From Tolypeutes matacus (lineage: Eukaryota > Chordata > Mammalia > Cingulata > Chlamyphoridae), in contig JAKSZT010053883.1 in assembly GCA_026826555.1 (NCBI GenBank), forward strand, positions 30,299,282-30,363,281: DNA of 64,000 nt, read 5' to 3'. Of the stretch, positions 56,453-64,000 are shown one piece after another; the stretch's first letter is position 1; each line of letters opens with the position of its first letter. The notes under the pieces were generated by a model. It was not told the DNA's origin. It searched no databases and was given only the letters and a program-made list of their open reading frames with translations. A program made the translations under genes and the position numbers.

Positions 56453-57068
56453 TGTATTAGTCAGCCAGAGGGCCGCTGATGCAAAAGACCAGAAATCTGT
56501 TGGCTTTTATAAAGAGTATTTATTTGGGGTAGAAGCCCACAGTTACCAGGCCATAAAGCATGAGTTACTTCCCTCACCAAAGTCTATTGCCATGTGTTGG
56601 AGGAAGATGGCTGCCGACACCTGTAAGGGTTCAGGCTTCCTGGGTTCCTTTCTTCCCGGGGCTTGCTGGTCTCCTGGCTCAGGTCCTCTGCTATCTCCAC
56701 AAGGTCATCTGTAGATTATGAGGCTCTCTAGGCTTTGCGTCTCTCCACAAGGCCAGCTGTAGACCATCAGGCGAATGGCTTGTCTCTTTTCCCAGGGCCT
56801 TCTCTCCTTCTTCATGTCCAAGCTCCTCTGTGTGCTTACTTCCTGGGGCTCCAGCTCAAAAACTTAGCATCAAAACTCCAACTCTGTCCTTTGCCAAGTC
56901 TTTTATCTGTGAGTCCCCACCCCTTGGTGGGTGGGGACTCAACACCCTACTGACGTGGCCCTATCACAGCCCTAGTCAAAATTTAATCATACCCAGAGGA
57001 ACAGACCAGTTTACAGGTATAATCCAATATCTATTTTCGGAATTCATAAATAATGCCAAACTGCTACA
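56453..57068 (-). mobile_element. Complete MaLR-type solo LTR (616 bp), xenarthran-like
   Basis: Plus strand opens 'tgtattagtcagccagaggg' and ends 'ccaaactgctaca', giving TG...CA termini. Flanked by a perfect 5-bp target duplication 'gactg' (56448-56452 and 57069-57073). Antisense landmarks: 'ggcttttataaagagtattt', 'ttggaggaagatggctgccg', 'ctccacaaggtcatctgtag' and its near-duplicate 'ctccacaaggccagctgtag'. No internal viral coding sequence. I remember this family from xenarthran genomes. Confidence 0.9.
56911..56940. repeat. Perfect 12-bp hairpin inside the solo LTR
   Basis: Arms 'gagtccccaccc' (56911-56922) and 'gggtggggactc' (56929-56940) are exact complements with a 6-base loop 'cttggt'. 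It lies a few tens of bases from the LTR core and could form a cruciform or RNA hairpin. Confidence 0.85.
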
Positions 57069-57079
57069 GACTGGCAGCC

Positions 57080-57140
57080 TCTTGAGGGCAGGGACTGAGT
57101 TTTATTGATGAGCACAAGTCTCTGTTGAATGAACAAAGGA
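57080..57140 (+). repeat. L2 LINE 3' terminus
   Basis: 'cttgagggcagggactgagt' and 'tctctgttgaatgaacaaag'. Confidence 0.65.
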
Positions 57141-57434
57141 ATAGGGATGAATGTTCAAATGGAATCAACACATTGTCCAGTATTTGCAGTTGCGTCAAGG
57201 AATGGGGGTTAATGTTCCCATTCAGTGAGCCCACAGCCCTGTCTCTGCAGTTCTTTTAGCTCAGTCAGCATGGCTCTCACATGGCATAGAGGGCCTGGTT
57301 TGATCTCTTATTAATTACAGAGAATATTCTCTGTTATGGTGAGTATAGAGGAGAGAGTGTCAGGAGTTTGGTTTTCACTGCTGACTTTGCCAGCAACCCT
57401 GTTGGGGACCTTGGTACCTCCAATGGCCACTCTG
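57141..57434. other. Unique spacer
   Basis: No recognised element or exon. Confidence 0.4.
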
Positions 57435-59305
57435 GTCCTGCATTCATTCATTCATTTATTCACTCACTTATTCATTCTTTCAGTCATCAAATGTATTGAA
57501 TACCCACCATGTGCCAGATCCTGAGCCAGGTGGAGGAGAGGCCAGAAGAATAAACAAGAAAACTGCGGGAAGCGGCTGTGGCTCAATCAGTAGGGCTCCC
57601 GTTTACCATATGGGAGGCCCCGGGTTCGGTTCCTGGGGCCTCCTGGTGAGGGCAGGCCCGCCCGCACGGCGTGGTTGGCTGACCCAGCGAGCACGAGCAG
57701 CAAGGGGGGCATAAATGAATAAATAAATAAAATCTTTAAAAAAAAAAAAAGAAAACTGCCTGTTGTAGGCTGCCAAATGGCCTGCATTTTGGAAAAAACC
57801 CTGGGCTGTTGAGACACTGTGGAGGATGGGTTGGAGGAGGCCAGGCTGAGGATGACGATCCAGGTGAGAGGGCTGAGGACCTTCCCTAAGGCAGGACCAG
57901 GGGAAGGAGGAGACAGATACAAACAAAATTAAGAGGGCAGACTAGACAGGCAATGCTCTTACAATCTACACGTGGAGGCTGAGGGAGAGGGAGGCGATCT
58001 GGGTGATACCCAGGTTTCTGGCTTACGTGATTAGAACGGGGTGCATGCATGGATAAAGTGATTCGGTAATGACAAGTTTTGATGGGTTGGTTTGCTGTGC
58101 TCTGGCCTGGACAAAGTTATAATTACATTTGGGGTTTGAGTTCAGGTTGAAGACCCAGACTTGGGAACCAACAGCGAATTAGTGATAGTGAATTAGTGAT
58201 GAATTGGTAGAAGTGGATGAGAGTGTTTACAATAAGCAGAAAATAGGGCCTAGCCCTCAGCCCTGGGATGCCACCATTTATGGAGCCATTGGAGGAAAAA
58301 GAGTTCATGAGAGGATGGGAAGAGTAGTCAGAGAGGAGAGAGGAGAACCAGGGAAGAGCCAGTGTCTAGAAACCTGAGGCAGGAGGGTGCTCCTAGGAGG
58401 AGGGAATGGCTGGTCCACAGTGTCATGGGCAGAGAAGATGGAGACCAAGGAGGCTGTGGAATAAGCCTAGGATCTGGGCAGTGGGGGACCTTGAGGCACT
58501 AGGTGAGAGCAGTGCAGGGGCCAGACTACAGTGGATTGTGGGAGGATTGGGAAGCGAGGGAGTGGAGAGAGTCAGAGTAAAGGAAAATCCACGCAAGGAG
58601 TGGGGAGGAAGGGGGTAGTAGAGACAGGGCGCGGGACTGGTGGATTGCTTTTCCTTAGATGGGGGGGACCTGAGTGTGATTTGTTGTCGAGGGTTCTGAG
58701 CAGAGAAGAGAATCGGTCTGATTTATATTTTTAAAAAGATCACCCTGGCTGTTGCGTGGCTGCTAGACTGTAGGGTGGTGAGTTGTGGAAAGCAAGTCCC
58801 CAGTGAGGAGACTAGTTTAGTGGTCCAGGAGAGAGATGGTGGTGGCTTTGACCAGGGTAGTAGCTAGGGAGATAGTATGAAGTGATCAAGTTTGGGATTT
58901 TCTTTTTTTTTTTTTAAGTATTAGGACCAGGACAACTTGGCTTGGCTATGGATCGGATGGTGCCTATGTGTGCATGTGTGTGCACACGCGGTGAGAGGAA
59001 TGTAGGACGACTCCCAGGCTTTGGCTTGAGTAACTGGGAAGGCTGGGGGAGGAGCAGGACCAGGTTTGGTGGAGGAGGAAGGTGTGGAATCATTTTGTCT
59101 TAAAGATGTTGAGTTTAAAATACTTGTTGGAAATGCAAATGTAGAAATCAAGGAAGCATCTGAAAATGCACCTCTGGCATTCAGGGGAGGTTTGGGCTGG
59201 CGAGACGAAATGGGGAGTCATCAATGAACATGTAGCTTTAAATCCGTGTGACTGGTGAGAGTTCCTTGGGAGAGAGTGGAGGTAGAAATACCTGCTCAGC
59301 ACCTG
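57435..59305 (-). repeat. L2 LINE, long antisense region, interrupted by a SINE
   Basis: 57435-57566 is the 3' end ('catgtgccagatcctgagcc'). After the SINE the L2 order continues in pieces: 'gatacccaggtttctggctt', 'gaccttgaggcactaggtga', 'aaaagatcaccctggctgtt', 'agtggtccaggagagagatg', 'gactcccaggctttggcttg', 'aagatgttgagtttaaaata'. Repeated blocks (about 57960-58030 versus 59010-59050) suggest two overlapping L2 copies rather than one. No intact frame. Confidence 0.7.
57567..57748 (+). mobile_element. DAS-type tRNA-derived SINE with poly-A tail
   Basis: tRNA-like head 'gaagcggctgtggctcaatc', 'gtttaccatatgggaggccc', B box 'gggttcggttcc', then a GC-rich body, (AATA)n, 'aatctttaaa' and poly-A. 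Flanked by a perfect 11-bp target duplication 'aagaaaactgc' (57556-57566 and 57749-57759). Least decayed SINE in the window. Confidence 0.95.
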
Positions 59306-59314
59306 TCTTCTCTC

Positions 59315-59440
59315 ATAGACCCTAAATGCTGGGAAAGAGGGGCCCTTGTCTGCCCCTCTTCGTGGCAGTGTGCCAGGGCCTAGAACAGTGCCTGGTATAC
59401 AGTAGGAGCTCAATAAATGCACAGTGGAGGAATGAAATAA
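59315..59440 (+). repeat. L2 LINE 3' end
   Basis: 'agggcctagaacagtgcctg', 'gtatacagtaggagctcaat', 'aaatgcacagtgg'. Confidence 0.8.
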
Positions 59441-60120
59441 GCAAGAGCCACAGGGATTGGATAAGTCAAGGAATGGCGAGGTGTGCATGCAGCCAGGGTC
59501 ATCCCTAGGACTGGAAGTTATCTGGTCACGTGAGCAGGAGGAAATAATCACGAGCTACTTGTTTACCCACTGCCTGGCCTTTGCTCCTGCCGTTTCCTCT
59601 GCCTGGATTTCCTTCTCCCTGCAGCCTCCAGTTCCGCATGGGCCAATCCTGCTCCCCCGTCACTCCCAGCCATGATGAGTCCCCTGAGCAGCTTGGCCAC
59701 CGGGCTCCCCTTTACTTGTCCTGTCCTCAAGGGTCTTATGAGACCTCTTCAAAGCCCCAGAGTTTCACTAGGTCGACGGGTCACTTGCCAGGGCGGGAAT
59801 GAGGTGAGTCTGGCAAATCTCATCTTGGGGGGATCTGTGCTGGGCTCGGGTGAGCAAATCCATGACTGGTCTTTCTTGTGGACACAAAGCAGATGTCCCA
59901 GACTCCTGCCAGGATGGGGGTCAAGTTAGAAAAAGGCACTTTTCCATCATTTTACTAAAGGAAGCCGTTTTGCCTGTTTGGAGTTTTCTCGCTCCACTTC
60001 TGCTCTCCAGGATTTCTTGGTCTTTCTTATTTTCTCAGGTGGGAATTTTCCCAGGGTTTGGCGATGCACTTCAAGACATTTCCTGTTATTTTTCAGGCTG
60101 CTTGGCAGCTTTGGCAATCT
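59441..60120. other. Unique sequence, no gene recognised
   Basis: Short overlapping open frames only. Nothing supported. Confidence 0.4.
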
Positions 60121-60123
60121 TGG

Positions 60124-60742
60124 TGCTGTGGATTGAATTGTGTTCAAGGTGTGTTCAAATCCTAACCCCTGGTCCTATTTGGAAACTGGATCTTTGAAGA
60201 TGCTGTTAGTTAAGAGGAGGCCAGACTGGGCTAGGGTGGGCCCTAATCCAAGATGACTGGTGTCCTGTATAAAAAGGGGAGCACTTTGGGAATCCCAGTG
60301 GGTTCCGTGTAATATTTTAGGTAATCTAAGCACCTCTTAAAATATATGTATATATATATATATAAATAACATTTTTGTAAGCAAATACACATATATGCAT
60401 ATATATTTATATATCATTTTACAAATGTTTGTATGTATTGTGAGAATTTTGATTTTTACCCATAATAAAAAAATAAATAAATAAAAAAAAATAAAAAGGG
60501 GAGCACTGGACACAGAGCGAAGATGGCCATGTGCTAGAGGCAGAGACTGAGTTATAGCACTAGCCAAAGAACACCATGGATTGTGGGAAGCCATTGCCAG
60601 GCCCCCAAAGACTCCAGGGGGGCACGGCTCCATGACACCTTGGTACTGGACTTCTGGCCTCCAGAACTGTGAGACAGTAGATCCCTGTTTTAAGCTGCAT
60701 GATCTGTTGTACTTTGTTACTCGGCCCTAGGAAACTAAGCCA
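60124..60742 (+). mobile_element. MaLR (MLT1-like) LTR, interrupted
   Basis: 'tgctgtggattgaattgtgt', 'aatcctaacccctggtccta', 'gatgctgttagttaagagga', 'ccctaatccaagatgactgg', 'ctggcctccagaactgtgag', 'ttactcggccctaggaaact'. Flanks 'cttgg' (60119-60123) and 'ctggg' (60743-60747) are a 4-of-5 duplication. It is split by the retroinsert at 60286-60490. Confidence 0.8.
60286..60490 (+). mobile_element. 205-bp polyadenylated retroinsert of unknown source
   Basis: Bounded by a perfect 17-bp duplication 'ataaaaaggggagcact' (60269-60285 and 60491-60507) and ending in an AATAAA-rich poly-A tail ('cataataaaaaaataaat'). These are marks of L1-machinery retroposition. The body starts 'ttgggaatcccagtgggttc', has a (TA)n microsatellite at about 60345-60364, and does not match the L1 or SINE ends seen elsewhere in the window. 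It could be a truncated LINE tail or a piece of an mRNA 3' UTR. Confidence 0.75.
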
Positions 60743-60744
60743 CT

Positions 60745-61590
60745 GGGCAATTCAGTATTCAGCCCACGTGGCCTCTGTCCCCATCTCTCCCACCTTCTGC
60801 AAAACCCCTTTAACTCTGGGCTCCCCTGAGAGGTCTCGTGACAATATTGAACTTTACTGGAGTCCCGTGATCCTGGAAAACAGCGATGGTTAAAGAAATT
60901 CCTCTCACCCTTTTGTGTTCCACAATACGTTTAACTGCAAAAACCTGCTCTTTGCCATAGGACTTAGACAAGACTCAGGATGTCCTGTTTGTTTATATAC
61001 GGTGCCAGGCACAGAGCTTCCAAATTCCCATTCTTTGTCTCATGAAGGGTTAGCTGAACTACTTGGCCCCACTGATCAATCAGAACAAAATGCTTGTTAA
61101 CCAAACTTTGGTTAAGCTTTTCTCCTTGCCTCGAACTTTGGTCCCCCCTTGGCCTGAGCCGGCATGCAGCCCCTCCCCGAGGGCCCCTCTCAGTGTTGGT
61201 ACCATCACCCAATGGTCTCTGACACCCCCATCATTTTCAGAGCTACTGCTAAACACCACGGTGCCATTTGCGAGTCCATTGCCATGCACCTCCCCAGGAA
61301 CTCATACCTGGCCTGGCTCTGCTGTGAGGTCATCAGGGCACTGTCACCTGTCAGCTCTCGGCTGGTCCCAGGGATCAGGTCTCTAAGAGGCAGCTGCCAT
61401 TTCTGCTGCACCAGCCTGGGGCTGGGTCTCCTGGGCCGGGGAGGGGATCAGACTGTCCCCTTGGACTGTCATATCAGCCCTAGGAAACCAGACCCCTAGC
61501 TGGTGGTGTGTACCCCTGGGAAAGGGCCCGTGTCGACAAGTCCCCAGGCTCCCCTGGGCACAGGCCATCTCTAGGCTTTGAGGCCTTTGA
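60745..61590. other. Unique sequence, no gene recognised
   Basis: No repeat or exon supported. Short frames overlap on both strands. Confidence 0.4.
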
Positions 61591-61591
61591 C

Positions 61592-61745
61592 TCACAAAAA
61601 CCTGGTTTTCACTGCCAGGTCCACCATTTTCTCACTGTGTGACCTCAGAGATATTAATCACCTGCTCTGATCCTGCTTCAGGGATAACAAAGCACCTGGC
61701 ACAGTGCACACATGGTACATAGCAAGCATCTGGTCATAGTCGGCC
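61592..61745 (+). repeat. MIR SINE
   Basis: 'aggtccaccattttctcact', 'gtgacctcagagatattaat', 'aagcacctggcacagtgcac' and 'catggtacatagcaagcatc'. Confidence 0.75.
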
Positions 61746-61968
61746 TTTCCTTTCTGTTGCCCTTTTCTGGGGCACTGTGGTCTATCTGTCCATCTGTCTG
61801 TTTCTTACCTCACTAGTGTTACCATATCTGCCAGTGTCAGAGGTAGATGGAATAATAAGCAAATACAGTCATGATTTGACTTCTCTCCCCCCAGGCCTAG
61901 TACAATTTAACCAGATTTGACACAACTTCTAAAATACAGATCAATCCCATCCCAGCTTCATTAGGGCT

Positions 61969-61999
<31 letters not shown>

Positions 62000-62003
62000 G
62001 TGT
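61969..62003 (+). repeat. (TG)n microsatellite
   Basis: (TG)11 followed by TATG variants in otherwise unique sequence. Confidence 0.85.
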
Positions 62004-62160
62004 TGGGGGCTTTGGCTCCCTTAGTCTCGGGGGGCATAGAGGCCTCTTTTCACACCTCCTCTTCTCCCCTCCCTGTTTGTGTGGTAGCCTGGGCCTCAGG
62101 TTGTCTTTTCTGCTGATGAGCTGGTGTCTGGGGGGAAGCCCCTAAGCTTTTCTGAGCATG

Positions 62161-62226
62161 TGATTGATCATTTATAAATTGGGGATATTCTCATCTACCT
62201 ATGATTGATCATTTATAAATTGGGGA
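62161..62226 (+). repeat. Local tandem duplication of a 25-base motif
   Basis: 'tgattgatcatttataaatt' plus 'gggga' occurs at 62161-62185 and again, identically, at 62202-62226, a 41-base period. The copies are unmutated, which suggests a recent slip or an assembly duplication. Confidence 0.9.
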
Positions 62227-62470
62227 CTCTTAAAAGCTAGTGGAAATGCTCAGCTCACTCTTTGTAAAACCACAGTGCTGGGTTCCGAGGAGGTGAGAGT
62301 GTGGTCTTAGGTGACTTTTTAGGGAAGAGCCAGTCCAGTGTCCTTTCTCCTTATAGCCATTTCAGGGCCATGAGGATGGGCTGTAGAAAGGGTAGATGGC
62401 AAGGGTAGGAGAGGGCAGGGGTGGCTCCGTGATGGCCCTGGGAGGAGGAGTGGAGGGAGTAAGGTCAAAA

Positions 62471-62552
62471 GGGGGGGGGGGGGGGGGGGCGGCGTGGCCC
62501 GGGGGGGGGGGGGGGGGGGGTTAAGGTAAAAACCCCCCCCCCCCCCCCCCCC
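62471..62552. repeat. Poly-G / poly-G / poly-C cluster, probable sequence artefact
   Basis: G19 (62471-62489), a short GC-rich spacer, G20 (62501-62520), 'ttaaggtaaaaa', then C20 (62533-62552). The ten bases before the first run, 'aaggtcaaaa' (62461-62470), nearly repeat just before the C run as 'aaggtaaaaa' (62523-62532). This looks like a failed consensus over one homopolymer site. Treat bases here as unreliable. Confidence 0.75.
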
Positions 62553-62579
62553 TCATCGCCTGGGGCCCAGCTTGTGTCT

Positions 62580-62835
62580 CCACCTGCCTCGCCCTGCCTG
62601 GCTGCATTGATTTACTTGAAAGTTTTTAATGGGTTATAATTGGAAAAGGCCTGGGTGAGATTTGCATATTGATTTGACATTTAAGTATATGATTAAATAA
62701 AAGCTGACTGAGGTCATCACTTGACTAAATTGGCTTAATGAGTGTTGATTGCCCTGTGCATGTTAATTTCATTTACCCTGATTACTCCATCTATCTTTCT
62801 CGGGCATCTATTAACACCTCTGACTCGATTGTACT
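62580..62835. promoter_or_regulatory. Candidate conserved non-coding element with octamer
   Basis: AT-rich, repeat-free and motif-dense: 'aagtttttaatgggttataa', a perfect POU octamer 'atttgcat' at 62660-62667, 'gattaaataaaagctgactg' and 'gcatgttaatttcatttacc'. Texture of a deeply conserved developmental enhancer; unverified. Confidence 0.45.
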
Positions 62836-63139
62836 TGATGGGACAAGCAGCAGGCCCAGGGCCAGTGGGGGTGGTCCCCAGTCTGTCTCCCTGTCTGGCT
62901 GGCTGGCTGTGTGCCCTAGAGGTCCTGGCTCCCTGCAGCATTTTCTCTCTCTCTCTCTGGCTCCCACCCCACCCCTACCTCCTAATCATAGAATCTGATC
63001 ACCAGCCCTTTCTAAATAGGAGCCTTGCCACTTTCCTGGCAGAGAGAAATCAGGTGCTAAGGGAGGGTAAGGGATGGGGACAAGTTGGGAGAAGTGACTC
63101 CTCTCCTCCCACACCAAACCCTCCCCTCCCAACACACGC
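62836..63139. other. Unique GC-rich sequence
   Basis: Short (TC)n run near 62944-62960. The 198-codon frame 62742-63338 spans it but has no recognised domain. Confidence 0.4.
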
Positions 63140-63640
63140 ACCGACACACCTTCTTGGTCTGAGCTCTTCTGGGGCCACAGGAACACGTCGGCTCTGTCTT
63201 CCACAGGGAGGACAGCGTTTCCAAAGCTGGGGATCACCATGGCCAGACTGGACGGCTGCCTTTTGCCCCTCCAGATCCACCCACTTCTGGCTTCCTGCTG
63301 GGTCCAGCCAATGGTGGAGGGACCCAGTAGGAAATTGAAGGGAGGCAGGAGAGTGAGGTTGGGGGTTATTTATTCCCGTTGCCTCCCGCTGGCCGACCAG
63401 GGGCCACAAGCCTCTCACTCTGGGTTCCACTGCCACCGCTCCCCTTGGCCCTCGGGGACCAGGTGGTAACATAGTAACCCTCCCCATGCACGGACAAGCC
63501 TGAGGTAACTGCGCTGTGCCTGTGGTTCCCCTACAACCCCCTGCCCACACCTTTGTGAAGACACCCTTTAAAAACTCTCCTTAAATTACCCAATTTGAGT
63601 GTGCCATCTGTTCCCGCTGATACCCTAACTGATACAGCAG
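63140..63640 (+). repeat. LTR-like repeat (copy 2)
   Basis: 'gtccagccaatggtggaggg', 'aaaactctccttaaattacc', 'caatttgagtgtgccatctg', 'taccctaactgatacag'. Shares its 3' end with the copy ending at 38188. Likely an old ERVL-type LTR; family not named. Confidence 0.6.
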
Positions 63641-64000
63641 GCAACATATTCTCCTGCTCAAAAATCAGGACACACAGACTGACAAGTCCTGGTGTGGTTG
63701 TAGGACGCAGGACCAGCCCCGATCCTCCGGCATCCCCCTCTGCCCTGCATCTGGGCCGCCAGGCACTGGGGGGGGAGCCCACCCACCCAGGACCTCCGCC
63801 GTCGGCGCTCCTCCCGCCTCCTCCCAGAAGCCCGTCCTCCTCACCACCTCCGCACCTCCTGACCTTCCTGGAGCGCTGCTCCCCGTTCCTCCCTCCCACA
63901 GGCCGGCTCAGTTAGAAAAAGAGGCCCTCAGGCGGGAGTGCTCCTTCACATGAGGCTCTTTCTCATCCCGCTGTGAGCTCATCTTTCGGGTATCATCTTT
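63641..64000. other. Unique GC-rich sequence to window end
   Basis: CpG-richer patch at about 63720-63860. Open frames on both strands overlap; none is recognisable. Confidence 0.4.

Noticed and set aside
62742..63338. 198-codon open frame on the plus strand, the longest in the window
   Set aside because: Runs across a conserved-looking AT block and into an LTR-like repeat, with no recognisable domain. A frame this long is within chance expectation for this much GC-moderate sequence on six frames.

Overview
This window is vertebrate nuclear DNA from a placental mammal, almost certainly a xenarthran (sloth, anteater or armadillo). The evidence is repeat content: tRNA-derived DAS-type SINEs on both strands, an L1 3' UTR of a kind I remember from xenarthran genomes, and MaLR-type solo LTRs with xenarthran-like sequence, over a background of mammal-wide MIR, L2, MLT1 and hAT elements. 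One SINE is a dimer of two tRNA-like units. From memory this fits sloth or anteater better than classic armadillo DAS elements, but that call is tentative.

I find no protein-coding exon, rRNA, functional tRNA or CRISPR array that I can support. The longest open frames (up to 198 codons) are what chance allows in about 128 kb of two-strand sequence, and they show no recognisable domain, codon bias or splice structure. The window reads as intergenic or deep intronic DNA.

Layout. 1-13 kb is mostly unique sequence with MIR fragments, an MLT1-like LTR carrying a SINE (5.0-5.6 kb), a CTCF-like site (7.39 kb), an LTR split by a second LTR (9.45-10.46 kb), and TG-rich, poly-G and GTGATG simple sequence (10.7-12.9 kb). 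13-20 kb holds a xenarthran-like MaLR LTR, a clean 190-bp hAT element, further MLT1 remnants and a young-looking L1 tail in a MIR. 20-28 kb has long degenerate CA-rich and TG-rich tracts, two CTCF-like motifs facing each other, an MLT1J-like LTR and a conserved-looking AT-rich block at 27.4-27.6 kb. 28-41 kb mixes L2, MIR, MER5A-like and LTR debris with unique sequence. 41.3-44.8 kb is a stack of nested L1s and SINEs. 45-56 kb is mostly unique with L2 and MIR copies, a canonical-looking REST/RE1 element at 52.49 kb and a degenerate 15-18-bp minisatellite at 54.2 kb. 56.4-60.7 kb holds a complete solo LTR with target duplications, a long L2 region with a SINE, and a MaLR LTR interrupted by a 205-bp polyadenylated insert of unknown source. 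61-64 kb has a suspicious poly-G/poly-C cluster (probable sequence artefact), a conserved-looking octamer-containing block and an LTR-like end.

If the window has a function it is probably regulatory: the RE1, the CTCF-like motifs and several homeodomain/octamer-rich AT blocks are the best candidates. I do not see a novel gene system, and would not claim one.
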